From the NCBI RefSeq assembly GCF_009727055.1, contig NC_052360.1, positions 70,172,189-70,236,188 on the forward strand: 64,000 nt of DNA, in the 5' to 3' direction. Below the pieces are notes generated by a model that did not search any database, was not told where the DNA came from, and saw only the letters and a list, made by a program, of their open reading frames with translations. The stretch is from Benincasa hispida. Taxonomy: Eukaryota; Streptophyta; Magnoliopsida; Cucurbitales; Cucurbitaceae. Positions within the stretch are counted from its first letter, which is position 1, and the number at the start of each line of letters is the position of its first letter. Shown piece by piece: positions 10,524 to 22,232 of this stretch. The translations under genes were made by a program, and so were the position numbers.

Positions 10524-11758
10524 CACCCCAAAATTTAGAACAATGCTTATCCTCAAGCATATATTTAAAGTCTTAGCATAAATCTCATAATCAATTCGAC
10601 GCATTAACTAGACTTCTCAACATGATTCCTTGCTTAAGATTTATTCGACCAACAATTCTCCTCAAAGATTTATTCATCTCCCTATAGAAATATTTCCCAA
10701 CCTTAGATGCGGTAAGCTTATTCCTCAAAATCCCCTTATTCATTTCCACAATTTTTATTCTCTTTTCAGAAATGGGCTCGTGTTTCAAAAATATAAAATT
10801 TCTCTTTATTACCTTTTTATTTTACAATCTTTATTAACTCGTGCGTAGATTTGGGTTTCTCACTTTCATTTTGGTTTGCCCCACAGGTGTTATGCAAACA
10901 ACCAACTACGAGCGAGTGCCTTTCTCAACTTTATTTCTGCCTTAGTTATATTTTCTTTTCATTTTGATCTAGGCGTTGGAGTTTGTGTTGATCATGGTTA
11001 CCCACATTCGTTTTGGCTTGTCTCCATGAGTGTCATGCGAATATCCAACTATGAGCAAGTGTTAATCTCAACTCAACTCTTAACAGGCAAGCTTGCGTTG
11101 ACAGTGGNNNNNTTATTAGTAATAAAGAGATTTTTATCATTTTGAACATATTAGCTCAAACCTCTCCCACCCTAAATTGTGAAGGCAACAAGATCCTTAT
11201 TGCTGAAATAGATTTATATCCTCAGAAAAATTTCGCAAAAGAGGTTTGAGGTAAAATTTGCGTGCATACTAAGTTCAAGAAATGTTCCCTAAGGCAAAGT
11301 TCCTAAAGCTGAGTCCTAAACGCTTATCTTAACAAATCTAAGTGTTGGAGAGCATAAATATCATCATCGAGATCATACACAAATGCAACAAAGCGAGGAG
11401 AAATATTAAGGCTATAAATACACACAAGAAACAAACGCAAGATAAATTATGAGAGAAATGGATAACTTTGATATTTCCTCCAAAGCATGTAATTCATATA
11501 GGGCGATGATGTGTTTAAAAAAATTTGAATGAAATTAACAAAACAATAACACCCCTAAATTTAGGTTCCTCTCACATTGTTGTGATTGCAGGCATGGCGA
11601 GAGGATTTTTGTCATTGGAAAAACGAAGGGGCTATTGAAGTGCTAGTAGAATGGTTGGAGTAGGCACACGTTAAACAAAACCATCGTGAATATAATTCAT
11701 CAATGCGTGGAACTGGTCGTCTTGGCACTGAGCTTACCTCTGCATAAAATCACGCAAC
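10524..11758 (-). other. 3' non-coding region and polypurine tract of the Athila-like element
   Basis: Immediately next to the LTR the minus strand reads TTTTGGGGTG, the polypurine tract. Further right is non-coding sequence with a diverged direct repeat (near 10868-10930 and 11012-11075, with blocks TGTTATGCAAA and TGTCATGCGAA followed by CCAACTA-GAGC). A five-base N gap lies within it at 11108-11112. No convincing gene is present. Confidence 0.6.
11108..11112. other. Assembly gap (NNNNN)
   Basis: Five N bases. The true gap length is unknown; a fixed run of Ns often stands for an unsized or collapsed join. Confidence 0.95.
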
Positions 11759-12996
11759 TTATCTTGATGACAAAGAAGTTGCTCTTGATGATGAGTTGAA
11801 GCTGAAAAATTCTTTTAAGTCATCGTGTTGGCGCTGAATTATCTCTTGCTGCCATTGAAGCTCATCTTGCTGACTTGAAAGGTTGTCTAATGAGTCCATG
11901 ATTGGATGTAGAACCCCATCGTCTAAGTGCTTGAGCAGTTTTTCCAATTCATCATCATCTTCATTTTCAAGCTCTTGAGGGAGACTGCTTTGAGGTATAT
12001 CTTCGACGAGTGGCAGTCTTGTACTAGCTTCCCCAAGAGAGACCTGGAATTCAAGTCATTTTTCTCGATGCAACTAGAACTCCTGCATCTTATTTTGTTG
12101 GCTTTGGATGTTTTCTTGATGTATGGCCAACTGATCGGTTGACTGACTGATAGGGTTTAGACTTTGCTGCCTCCAAAATATCTCAAGGTCAGTCATATCA
12201 ATCTCAATGAAGTCTACAGTGGAAGTCTCTTCTATCCTACGTCCAATTGTAGTGAACATGTGTAGGGAGGGGCACTTGCATTAAGCTGACTCTTCAGGGT
12301 TCAAAGTCATTTCAGTTTGGATTTCGAAGGGAGAAGTCAGTGGAGATTTTTCTTTTTCAAGGGGCGACAGAGGAATATTTTCTCTTAATTCTTTTGGAGG
12401 AATGGAGGGTGTTCTATTCAGGTCAACAGGTATTGTAGGGATATCCTTCTCCCTTCGTCGCGCGGGGAGAGGGGAAGAAATTCTTGTCCCCCAGATCCTT
12501 AGGTTGCGGAGAAGATGTCTTTTCTTGAAGTGGTGAGCTTGGTTTGAGATCTTCCTCCTTTGGTGAAGAGGAGGTGCCAAGTTGTTCTTCTATTATTTCT
12601 TCCTCGATTATCGACATTTTAATCTCAAAATCCTTCTTCGCCAATCTTCTTTTCTTTTGTTGTTGAGGGCTGAGGTGAGAAGAAGGCTTACGATTGTGAA
12701 GGTCGCTTTTTAGTTTTCGTAGGCTTAACCACCTTAAGTTGCAGCGACAAATCCTTTAACAATCGTTGGAGGATGTTGTTAGTGATAATTCTTTTAACCG
12801 ACACCTCTGACTCATCTTCTAGCATGCCTTTCCTGGCGGATAATCTTGTCAACATGAAGAGCTGACCTTTTGGTTTAAAGAACGCCTTCTTAATCTATGC
12901 AGCAATTATGCGATCAACATCCATAGGGATACACAGTATAATGCACAAGATTGCCATAACTCTGTTCATTGAGATGGAGTGGTCAGGTGTTGTAGG
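11759..12996 (-). pseudogene. Post-integrase ORF of the Athila-like element, C-terminal part
   Basis: Several minus-strand frames carry related low-complexity features. There is a Gln/Asp-rich, probably coiled-coil stretch (LSSQQDELQWQQEIIQRQHD) near 11850, a similar QQ-rich segment near 12120, and a Pro/Ser/Lys-rich segment near 12300-12640. Near 12830-12960 a block reads IPMDVDRIIAAQI, then GQLFMLTRLSA, resembling the plant-transposon-protein domain found after integrase in Athila-type elements. Stops and frameshifts break it, and it is further split by the copia LTR at 12997 and the CACTA element at 16249. Its biological role in the element is unknown. Confidence 0.55.
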
Positions 12997-15900
12997 TGTT
13001 GGGGTTAATGCCCTAAATCTCATAAGGTCATATAGTTTGTAACTGTATTGTACAAACTTATTGTTTATTTAATAAAAAATATGATGTTTTATTTCAAAAT
13101 TAGTTGCATTAACTACAAAACAATAAACTAACATCCAAGGTTATCTTGTAGCTTAAACATATATGTAGAGACATACGGGTGGATCATGTAAGTGATCTAT
13201 AGTAGATGGATAAGGCTGGGTACCTTATCCTGGTGAGACTACGAGTATGGCCCACTTTGTAGGTGTTATAATTGTTATAAAGTGCTACAAATGATCTGAT
13301 CCTGATCACTCATGTGTAGACATATGAGCGGGGATATTCTATACAAAGGAGTTTGTATAAGACCGGACCACGAAATGTTTAGTCTTATTATATAACGACG
13401 TTCATAATAGAGACTTACATTTCACCGGGATGACCATAGGTAACATGACCTGAATCCTGAGTGAGTTGTAAACTCCTACCTATGAGGATGGTCCTTTGAT
13501 TTTTATGGGTGAGAATGACCAGATCCTGACTCAATAAGCCTACCATTTCGGGGATTCGTGTGATTGGGGAGCTAAGAACACAACTACACAAGAAGGAATT
13601 CACTCTATTCCCCAGGTCGAGGTAAATAGATTAATTACTCCCTTAAGGGCTGATTCTGGGGCTTGAACAATGTGGCGCCACACCCTATCCTGGCCCAAGA
13701 GAGTTTAGTCATAGTTAGACTATGATTTATTGTTCATTAAAGAGATTAGTGGTACGTAAGGAGTTAGATGTAACTAAAAGGGAAAATCGATAATTTTGGC
13801 CTAGCTGTACTTACGAGCAATTTATGAAGGGTCGTCGTATTGTTAATTGCTTATATTCAATGGACACAGAAATATATCTGTAGTACGAAGAGTGCAGCTG
13901 TCAGTCTTTAGTGGAGTGTCTAATAGTTAATGGATGGTAAATAATTTAATTAAAGAGTTTATTAATTATTCACGTATAATAATATATGATATTTACTTCA
14001 CATCTTGATTTTGCTCAGTTGTATATTTTATTTGCTTTACCATAAACCAATAAACATAAAATCCCTGGTTATCTGTATGTAACTTAAGCATGTATGTGGT
14101 GACATACAAGTAGATCATGTCTTGAGTGATAACCAAAATGGTCTGTAGTATATGGATATAGGAGGGAAACCTTATCCTGATAATGCTACGGATGCAGCCT
14201 GTTTTTTGGAATGGTCACAAGTGTTGTGACTTGTCACAGATGATCTGATCCTGATCATTCGTGTAGGGGACATACAAGTAGGGGCGTCCTATACAAAGAG
14301 TTTGTATAAGACCTGACCACAAAGTGTTAACGTCTCGTTATATAACACCGTTCATGATAAAGACTTCACTTCACTAGGATGACCATATGTAACATGACCT
14401 CAATCTTGAGTGAGTTGGGAACTCCTACCATTGAGAGCGGTCTTTTGATTTGTATGGGTGCAAGTGGCCAGGTTGCCGATTCAAACCTACCATTTTGGGG
14501 ATTCATCTGATTTGGGAGCTAGGAACTCAGCTACACAAGATGGAATTCACTTCTTCCCCGAAGCAGGGGTAAGTAGATAGATAGCTCCCTTAAGGGCTGA
14601 TTCCAAGGCTTGAACGATGTGGCGCCACACACCTTCTCTTGGCCTGAGAGGTATTCACACATAGTTGGACTATGTTGTATTGTTTATTAAAGCAATCAGT
14701 GGTACTTAAGGAGTGAGATGTAACTACAGTTGGACTATGTTGTATTGTTCATTAGAGGAATCAGTGGTACTTAAGGAATGAGATGTAACTACAGGGAAAA
14801 AATGGTAAATTGGCCCAGCTATACTTACGAGCATCTGTGAAGGATCATCGTACTCATGATTGATTATATCTGATGGACACAGAAATATATCTGAGGTAAG
14901 AAGAGTTTAGCTGTTGGTCTTTAGTGGAATGCCTGACAGTTAACGGATGGTAGATCTCGTGGCTAAAGAGTTTAGTCAGCTATTCACGTACCGTTTGAGC
15001 TTCGAGCCACAGGTTCATTAGGTCCCCTGAGTAGCTTGGATAAAGTCGAGAATCAGTATTTGGGTCAGTTTGAAATGTTCAAATTGATAAGAGGGAGTTT
15101 GATTATATATGATATAATTGAACTGGATAATTATATATGATATAATTGACTAAATGTATGATATACATTATTTGGAGGAAATTAGATATAAATATGATTT
15201 ATATCAAGTAGAGGAGAAAATACTATAGTAGATATGTGATATCAAATTATAGAGTAAGAACATAATATGATTATATTCATTAATTATTAAATTGGTTAAT
15301 TATATGATAACTGACCTAAGACTTCTCTCGGTCATGCGTTAGTAGGAGAATACGAAGTCGGTTATTGTAACCAAAGAATAAAATGAAAATTTGTTTCATT
15401 TTGCAAAAGTTTGAAAAATTGGCAATCGGTGTGAAAACGTAACGATCGCCTAGCTTGAGAGATTATATGATAGTTGCTCATCGCCTAAACGATTGCATAC
15501 CAGCGCCTAAATGATCGCACACCCGTCCCTAAACAATCGCTTAGCTTTCCTAAACGATCGCATAGTGTGCCGTGTTTTCTAAACGATTGTCTACTATTTA
15601 TTAAATGATCGCTTAGTAAAACCTACACGATCGTGTAGCTTCTTCTAAATGATAAGCACGTAGCTATACAATAGCTCTTTCTCTCCCACTTGCTTATCAT
15701 CTACATGATTTGTTTTCTCTACGACCTTTACCAAATTCACCAACCTCTACCAAATTCACCAAAGACCACACTTTGGATTCTCACTCTGAGAATACCAAGG
15801 GCTCCATTTTGGTGGTGTCGTCCCTACTGTTGTTCACTTGTTTGTAACTGTTCGTGTTGCTGCCATTTGTGTAGACGATCGTGCTGCTATAGCCGACTGG

Positions 15901-16136
15901 TTTGTTGGGCGATAGAGTGCGCGTAGAGGTTCTTTCGCTGCATCAGAGTTCAACGCTTGAAGAGGGTCTTCAACTGGTATGAGAACTCTTTCTTTTCTAT
16001 TTTATTGTTTAAAGCATGCCGTTAATTAGTGTAAATTGCATAACTATCTGTTAGAATGTATGTGTTGTATTCAGTCATGATGAAATCGGAAAGATCCAAA
16101 CACACTCATGGATGCTCTTCGTTAAGAGTTCCTTCA
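12997..16136 (+). mobile_element. Rearranged copia-type LTR inserted in the Athila-like 3' ORF
   Basis: Starts TGTTGGGGTTAATGCCC and ends GAGTTCCTTCA, the same end types as the other copia LTRs. A central block of about 1 kb occurs twice in tandem (about 13060-13978 and 13979-14995). The second copy contains a further tandem duplication of about 66 bases (near 14653-14790, TGGACTATGTTGTATTG). A CGATCG-motif array lies at 15430-15660 and a GGATTCTCACTCTGAGAATA block near 15775. It is 3.1 kb, about 1 kb longer than its relatives because of the duplication. Flanks are GTAGG and TTCTT, so no TSD is visible; rearrangement or nested recombination is likely. Confidence 0.72.
15430..15660 (+). repeat. 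CGATCG-motif array in a copia LTR
   Basis: Units AACGATCGCCTAG, AAACGATTGCATA, AATGATCGCACA, AAACGATCGCATAG and ACGATCGTGTAG are separated by about 20-30 bases. It is the same motif family as at 1-235 and 7130-7330. Confidence 0.75.
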
Positions 16137-16248
16137 TTCTTCACCATTTCCTTCCTCTTCTGGTCTTTTGTTTTCTTAATGTTTTTCTTGATGCGCCAAG
16201 CTTTTGACCACTTCTCCGCATAATTTTCTTCTCTCATTTTTTGCTCTA
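16137..16248 (-). pseudogene. Short Lys-rich piece of the Athila-like post-integrase ORF
   Basis: On the minus strand this stretch reads as Lys-rich sequence (AEKWSKAWRIKKNIKK) between two insertions. It is inferred to belong to the ORF pieces at 11759-12996 and 18829 onwards, because it is the only element sequence left between the copia LTR and the CACTA element. Confidence 0.4.
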
Positions 16249-18828
16249 CACTACTACAAAATCTACGTTACTTGACAGTTGTAGTTTTTAATTACTTGAT
16301 GTTTCTTTGGAAAAAATGTCAAGTAATGACCTTTTAGGAAAGAAAATGTCAAGTAAAAGATTAAAAAAGTGGAGATTGATGGAATGTTTCGAATATTTTC
16401 ACACGAACCATTACTTGACACGTTTTTTGTGTCAAGTAATATAAGGTATTGCATGACACTTTTTTCGTGTCAAGTATAAGAAGCTCTTACTTGACATATT
16501 TTTCATGTCAAGTAAAATATAAAAAGTATATTTTTTCTAATCTTTATTTTTTGTTTCCCTCCCTCTCCCATTTTCATTTTCCTCTCAAATTTGGTTTCCT
16601 TCCTACCAAAATTATCAAATAACATAATATTTTCCTCTCCCATTTTCATTTCTCTCTCAAGTTTATTTTATTTTATTTCTTTTATTAAAATAATATATTT
16701 TTTTAATTAAAAACTATTTCTCTCCTTCTTCACCATCTCACTCACGACCTTCCCCTTTCCCCCAAAATTTTTTTCTTCTTCCGTGCGCCCAAGAGCCCTA
16801 GCCATCGTCAGCCTTCATTCTCCCCTCACCTCCGTTCTCGCTGCTGTTATTAAGTTTTTCATTCCGTCGTCTGCTCAGCCGCGCCAGCCCTCTCCCTCGT
16901 CGTCTGGTCAGCTTCCTTGTCGTCTGCTTAGTCGTGCACGTCATTCGCGAGTCTTCAGCCCTGCCCAGATTTTTAGCGAAAGGCCCAACCGCTTCCGTCA
17001 CTTCAACCCCCCTAGATCTTTAGTCAAACGCCCCCAACCGCTTCCATCACTTCAGCCCCGCCCAGATCTGTAGTGGAATGCCCCCAACTGCTTTCATCGC
17101 TTTAGCCTCACCCATATCTGTAGTCGAATGCCCCCAATCCTTGTTTTGGGTAAGGTTTGGTAATTTTGTGGGTTTATATGCATAATCTTGATTATCGTTT
17201 GATTTTGGGTTAGTTTTGATAAAACCTATTATGATTGGGTCATAGATTCAGGTTGTAGAAGATTGTAAGCGTGTTGTGCGGGGTTGCAAGGTTTTTACTT
17301 TGGCAAATTTGGGTAACTTTAAGTATATTGTTATTAAACTTTGGTTTGATGTATATTCAGACTAGACAAATAAATCAGTGTATGAGTGTTCTTGTTCCTC
17401 TTTTGTTTTCTTTTCAGAAAAGTTGGTCGAGGCTCGAGTGAAGCATCGATTTGAGCAAACACTTCGAGTAAGTGTTTTGGATGTATTTGAATAAATTTGT
17501 GATTTGAGTTTTAATGTAGCATCTTCTGTAATGATTTTCTTGTTTGAATGTTTGATGATGAGATTGATTTTGAAGTGTTGGAAGGAGTTGAGTTGTTGTC
17601 CAATAGGTTTGAGATCAATCTTGGCAAGGTTTTGATAAGTTTGGAGGTTAGTATTAATAGTTCTTTGTTACCCATGGAAGTATTGGTCTAAGAATTGAGT
17701 TGTTTTCAATTTTTGATGTTCAATTTAAAGATTTCAAAGTGGAGCCACTGTCCAGCAAAGTTAACGATGTTTGGACATTTTGATAGGTATTAAGGCATTG
17801 AAACTCTTTTGGCATTGTTACATTGTTGCTGGAATTTGTGTTTTGTAACCATTATTATTGAACTTTTCGTAGGTTAGATTACTTTGTTGTAGTTTTGAAG
17901 TGGCATTCGAATCAAGTCACACTTTGGGTAATCTATTTGGAGTTAATTGGTTATTTTGGTGAATGAAATTTTGAAGAAATTTTTTATTGCTTGTAGATAA
18001 GATGGGCTTCCAATATTCTCTATTTTTTGTGAAAATTATGAAAGTTGGGGGAAAGGTATTTGTATTCTTCTATTTTAAATAGGATGTGTGTGACTTTTTG
18101 TCGTTTTTGTATCTTAACACTTATTTATATATTTTGAAATTTGATGTTATCTCCTTTTATTCTATTTTGCAGGTTGACTTGCTTAAACATGGTTTACCTG
18201 ACTCTTAGTTCTCGATTTTAGACTTCAAAGCTCAATGTATAGATTAAATAATGTACTTTGTTGAGAGGTTATTTATTAAATAATTTGTCACTTTTGTGTT
18301 TGTTGAAAGTTGAGTTTTGTATACAAAAACAATAGTTGAGATTTTATTCTGTGCATGTACATGTGAAAGAGAAATATTGTTGTAATTTGTGAGAAGTGCT
18401 CATATGAAAGGTCATAGTTGAACATATGGATTTTTAGTGAATATATTGAGTTGATAGACCTTAAATGTATAATGTTTATTTAGTTGTGTAATTGTATTAT
18501 TGGAATACAAGATAGAAAATGAGAATATTGATTGAGGCATTTAATTTGAAAAAAAAAAAGACATATACTTGACACATAAACAACGTCAAAGTGTTATCAT
18601 ATATGATACGTAATCAATGTCAAGAATCAATAAACTTGACATACCACCAATGTCAAGTGTATTATCTTTCTTGACATGAAAATTGCATCAAGAAACATTT
18701 GTCTTGACGTTTTTTCGGAGTCAAATTATCACACTATACTTGACACTCGAATACTCAACGCTTTTATAAGTGTCGAGTATACATTTTACTTGACATTGGA
18801 AAAACGTCAAGTAATCCAAGTAGTAGTT
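16249..18828 (+). mobile_element. CACTA (En/Spm-type) element, non-autonomous, TSD CTA
   Basis: Begins CACTACTACAAAA and ends GTAGTAGTT (terminal G mutated to T), flanked by the 3-base repeat CTA at 16246-16248 and 18829-18831. Both ends carry dense subterminal repeats of TTACTTGACA and its inverse TGTCAAGTAA (16265-16520 and 18560-18815), as in the subterminal regions bound by TnpA-type proteins of En/Spm elements. The 2.6 kb interior has no transposase motif. It includes a GC-rich stretch (16780-17140) and a T-rich, intron-like region with possible splice sites (TTTTCAG near 17415, CGAGTAAGT near 17465), suggesting a captured gene fragment. Confidence 0.88.
16965..17140 (+). repeat. GC-rich tandem repeat in the CACTA element, three to four units of about 55-60 bases
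   Basis: The block CCCAGATCTGTAGT-GAATGCCCCCAA-TGCTTCCATCACTTCAGCC recurs with substitutions. GC content is far above the surroundings. A reading frame runs through it on the plus strand (from 16783), but it is explained by the repeat and has no recognised domain. Confidence 0.7.
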
Positions 18829-20370
18829 CTAGTTCCTCTGTAGCTATATCCACCAAATCTTTTATTCTTAGCACATAAGACCTAGTTCTGGCCGTAGCAC
18901 CTGCTTTTGTAATTTTTTCATCGAGGACCTCTCTTTGAAATTCAGTAGACGCGATGATAATTTAGGCATCTCCCTTCAACTTTTGTATGCCCACTTTCAC
19001 CTTCTCCTTTTTCTCAGCCAGCTTGGCTGCAATCCGCTCCATGAAGGATGTAGGGAGAACTATCTTTTCTTGTGTTCTCGAGGTGTGCCCCACCTCTTCC
19101 TCCTTTTCCAAATCTATAAGGTCAGTGTCAAATACAGCTGCCTTGTCTTCTTTCTTTTCTTTTTCAACATTTTCTTCTTCGCTTATTGCTTCCTCACAGG
19201 TCTATCCTTAGTGTATAGTGGGCTTGGTTTGCTAAATGTAAGTGCTTCAGGCCACTTGCCATAACGATAGACCCTTGTGGCGATATTTCTTCTTTCTTTT
19301 CAGCTATCATTACTCAGCTAGTTCACAATGCCTTCGTCATCCAAACTCTTTAGTGGCTTCATACTTGCGAGGATTTCTCCAAAAATTTCTCGTTTGTTTC
19401 TTCTCCTCACCTCGCTGGCACCCTTCAGGTCACTTGTGGTTGACAGAAGAGGATGTATACGAAACTCAGGGTTGTCGAGACAAACCTTCTCCTTGCTTAG
19501 TCCTGCAGCAAATTTTGCGGTGGAAGGCTTAGTTCGAGCTCTGCTCTCATGTGGCGATGAATTGCTCGACATGGCTGGGTCATTAAGGAAAACCACCGAC
19601 AACGATTCAGGGCTAATAGGGATGGTTGGTCGCAGGGCAGAAGAAAGGCCAATTTGGGAAAAGGGTTGAATGTCTGATGAAAGAGTAGAAGGTCGAATGA
19701 ATGGAATTATCAACGAACATAGGTTGGAACGAATGAAAGAGCAAATCCGTTGGCCAGTTTGTGTTTGGGAGGAAAATGGACAGAGTCCACCCGTTGGAAT
19801 ATCCAAACAATGCTGACGGCCAGTGGACTAAGAAGATGGGGAAGCAAGTATTTGGGAAGAAGAAGGTTGGGCAGAGGAGGGCTTGAGGCTTTTTCCTTGT
19901 TGATCGAAATGGAAGGTTGAAAACTCGGCGGAGTGTCAACGAAAAATAGTGAGAACGAGAGAGAATTTCAGTGAGCAAGAATCAGATTTAGAGAAAATGA
20001 AAGATGAAAACGATGAAGGGAGGGGGTTTTTATAGGTGTTAGTGGGCATGGTAATGGGATGATGACATCAGTGTCATGATGGTGCATTAATAGCACCACA
20101 TGGAATATGTGTCAGGCGCATGTGACATTGTCACTTCAAATTCTAGTAACGGTTAGAAAACCCTTGAGTACTTTCACATGTGATGAGTGTTTTGGATGCG
20201 ATGAGTTATTACTCATCACAACCCACACTCAACGCAATTCTCATTCATTTTCCTAAAGATTTCAAGTGTAAACATATCAATCACAATTCATTGCAACTGA
20301 TTCAAAAACAGCCAATCTTCACAAAACTCAAGTAATTCAAATAAGGTAAAGAAAGCATGAAACTAAGAAA
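18829..20370 (-). pseudogene. Post-integrase ORF of the Athila-like element, N-terminal part
   Basis: A minus-strand frame of 162 residues (19806 to 19318) includes DPAMSSNSSPHESRARTKP, followed by a basic segment (SEVRRRNKREIFGEI). It lies just downstream of the integrase remnant, the position of the env-like or unknown ORF in Athila-type elements. No signal peptide, transmembrane segment or envelope motif can be argued from what remains. It is interrupted on its C-terminal side by the CACTA element. Function unknown. Confidence 0.45.
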
Positions 20371-21530
20371 GAAAAGTAGTAAAGTAAAGACAAAAAGTTA
20401 GGACGCGTCCTTGGTGAGATGTTATCATTGTCACCGCAAGGACCGTCCATTCTCCTTCATTTGGGTTTTCCAAGGTCAATGGAGACTTTTTCGCGACCAA
20501 TGTTTCCTCCATAATATAATTTGATTCTCTGCCCATTAACTTTGAATGCATTCGTGCCATCTTCGTTTGTCTATTCAACCGCTCCATAAGGGAAGATTTC
20601 TTTGATAATGAAGGGTTATTATCATCTTGACTTCAATTCTCCTGAAAAAAACATAATCAGGAGTTAAATAGAAGAAATTATTGGCCAAAAATGAAAGTTT
20701 TTTTTACTGATGCGTTGATCATGCCAACACTTCCTTCTTTCTTTGTATATTTTTGTATTTTCATAAGCTTGAAATCTCCATTCGTCGAATTCATTCAATT
20801 GCAGCTTCCTCACATCTCCCGTTGCATTCAGATCAAGGTTCAACTTCTTGGTAGCTCACTGGGCTTTATTCTCCATCTCTAATGGCAAATGACAGGCTTT
20901 TCTAAATACCAACGCATAAGAAGACATCCCAATAGGCGTCTTCTATGATGTTCAGTAGGCCTAAAGCAGTTTTTTCGCCTAATCCTTGCAAGTTGTGCTG
21001 ACAACTTCTCAAGAATAGTCTTGATCTCGTGGTTGAAAATTTTAGCTTGTCCATTTGTCGTGGATGATATGTCGTTGCAGCCCTGTGATGTACATCGTAT
21101 TTTATCAGTAATTTGCTGATGATGTGATTAATGAAGTGCGTACCTTCATCGCTTATGATTGCTTGTGGGGTGCCAAAATGCGTAAAGATGTGTTCTGAAG
21201 AAATTTAGACACAATCATCGCATCATCGGTAGCACAAGAAATTGCCTCAACCCATTTTGACACGAAATCCACGGCTACCAGAATGTAGCTGTGGCCACAC
21301 AAAGATGATAATAGACCCATGAAGTCTATGCCCCACACATCAAATAGCTCGACTTCCAGGATTGCAGTGAGTGGCATTTCATTTCTCAATATATTAATGG
21401 TGCATTGGAGGCTGTCACATTTCATCACAAATTCTCTGGCATCCTTGAACAATGTGGGCTAGTAATACCCATACTAAAGAACTTTAGGAGTCATTCACCC
21501 TCCTCCAAAGTGACCTCCAAAAGGTGATTC
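20371..21530 (-). pseudogene. Athila-like integrase remnant
   Basis: On the minus strand the order is a C-S zinc-domain scrap (FVMKCDSLQC), the core beginning VWGIDFMGLL with the first Asp, then SDEGTHFINH with the second Asp. The third acidic position, normally Glu in a GQAEISN-like block, reads GQAKIF here, a Glu to Lys change, and a one-base loss lies just before it. Downstream blocks [14 protein letters not shown] and ESPLTLENPNEGEW match the C-terminal region of gypsy Pol of this group. Several stops are present. It is not functional. Confidence 0.78.
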
Positions 21531-21712
21531 ATGACATTAGGTTAGTGTGTCGTAGTATGCAATTTCAGGAACACACTACTTGAAGATATGGTCAGGTCCA
21601 CGCTTATAGAGATGAGGCCCATCCCAGTAGTAAAATTTGCATTCATGATTCAGCTTCTTTCTTTGTTGCACATTATACTCTTCAGAAAATTGTTTACTTA
21701 CTAATAAGTTTA
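21531..21712 (-). other. Degenerate Pol linker between RNase H and integrase
   Basis: No open frame of note. The position and orientation fit the connection region of the Athila-like Pol. The bases resemble Pol sequence with accumulated stops. Confidence 0.4.
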
Positions 21713-22232
21713 CTATGTCCACGTACCATGGTGCAAAGTCATCTTCAACACTACTTCATCAAGAAAGCATTCGTTGACTTCTGGCTGCATGCGATCAACT
21801 TCAGTATTTTCAAGGCGGGATAAATGATCAACCACTTTGTTCTTAGTTCCTTTTCTATCAATAAGCTTCATATCAAACTCTTGCAGCAACAAAATCCATC
21901 TGATCAATGCGAGGCTTTGCGTCTTCTCAGTCATAAAGTATTTGGTCGTAGAGTGATCGGTATGAATGATGACTTTTGAGGCTCTTAACTTCTCAACAGC
22001 AAACACCACTGCCAGTAGTTCTTTCTTAGTGGTTGTGTAATTTTCTTACGCGTTATTGAGAGTTTTGCTGGCATATGCAATTGGGTGAAGATTTTTTATA
22101 TTTGTACTAAACCAGTGCTGCACCTATCACATAGTCACTTGCATCGTACATTAGTTCAAAGGGAAACGACCAATCAGGTGCAGTTAAGATAGGTGTTATG
22201 CCTAATGCTTTCTTAAGTGTCTCAAATACCTG
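21713..22232 (-). pseudogene. Athila-like RNase H remnant
   Basis: The minus strand reads FELMYDASDYVIGAAL (first RNase H Asp), then AVEKLRASKVIIHTDHS, then EFDMKLIDRKGTKN and VVDHLSRLEN. These are the usual RNase H blocks of Athila-type gypsy Pol, in order. Stops and a frame change lie near 22030-22090. It follows directly on the RT fragment. Confidence 0.85.

Noticed and set aside
16783..17073. 96-residue Pro/Ser/Arg-rich plus-strand frame
   Set aside because: Largely a GC-rich tandem repeat within the CACTA element; no recognised domain. Kept only as a possible captured fragment.
19318..19806. Retroviral-type envelope gene in the Athila-like element
   Set aside because: The position would fit, but no signal peptide, membrane anchor or cleavage site is visible; kept as a post-integrase ORF of unknown role.
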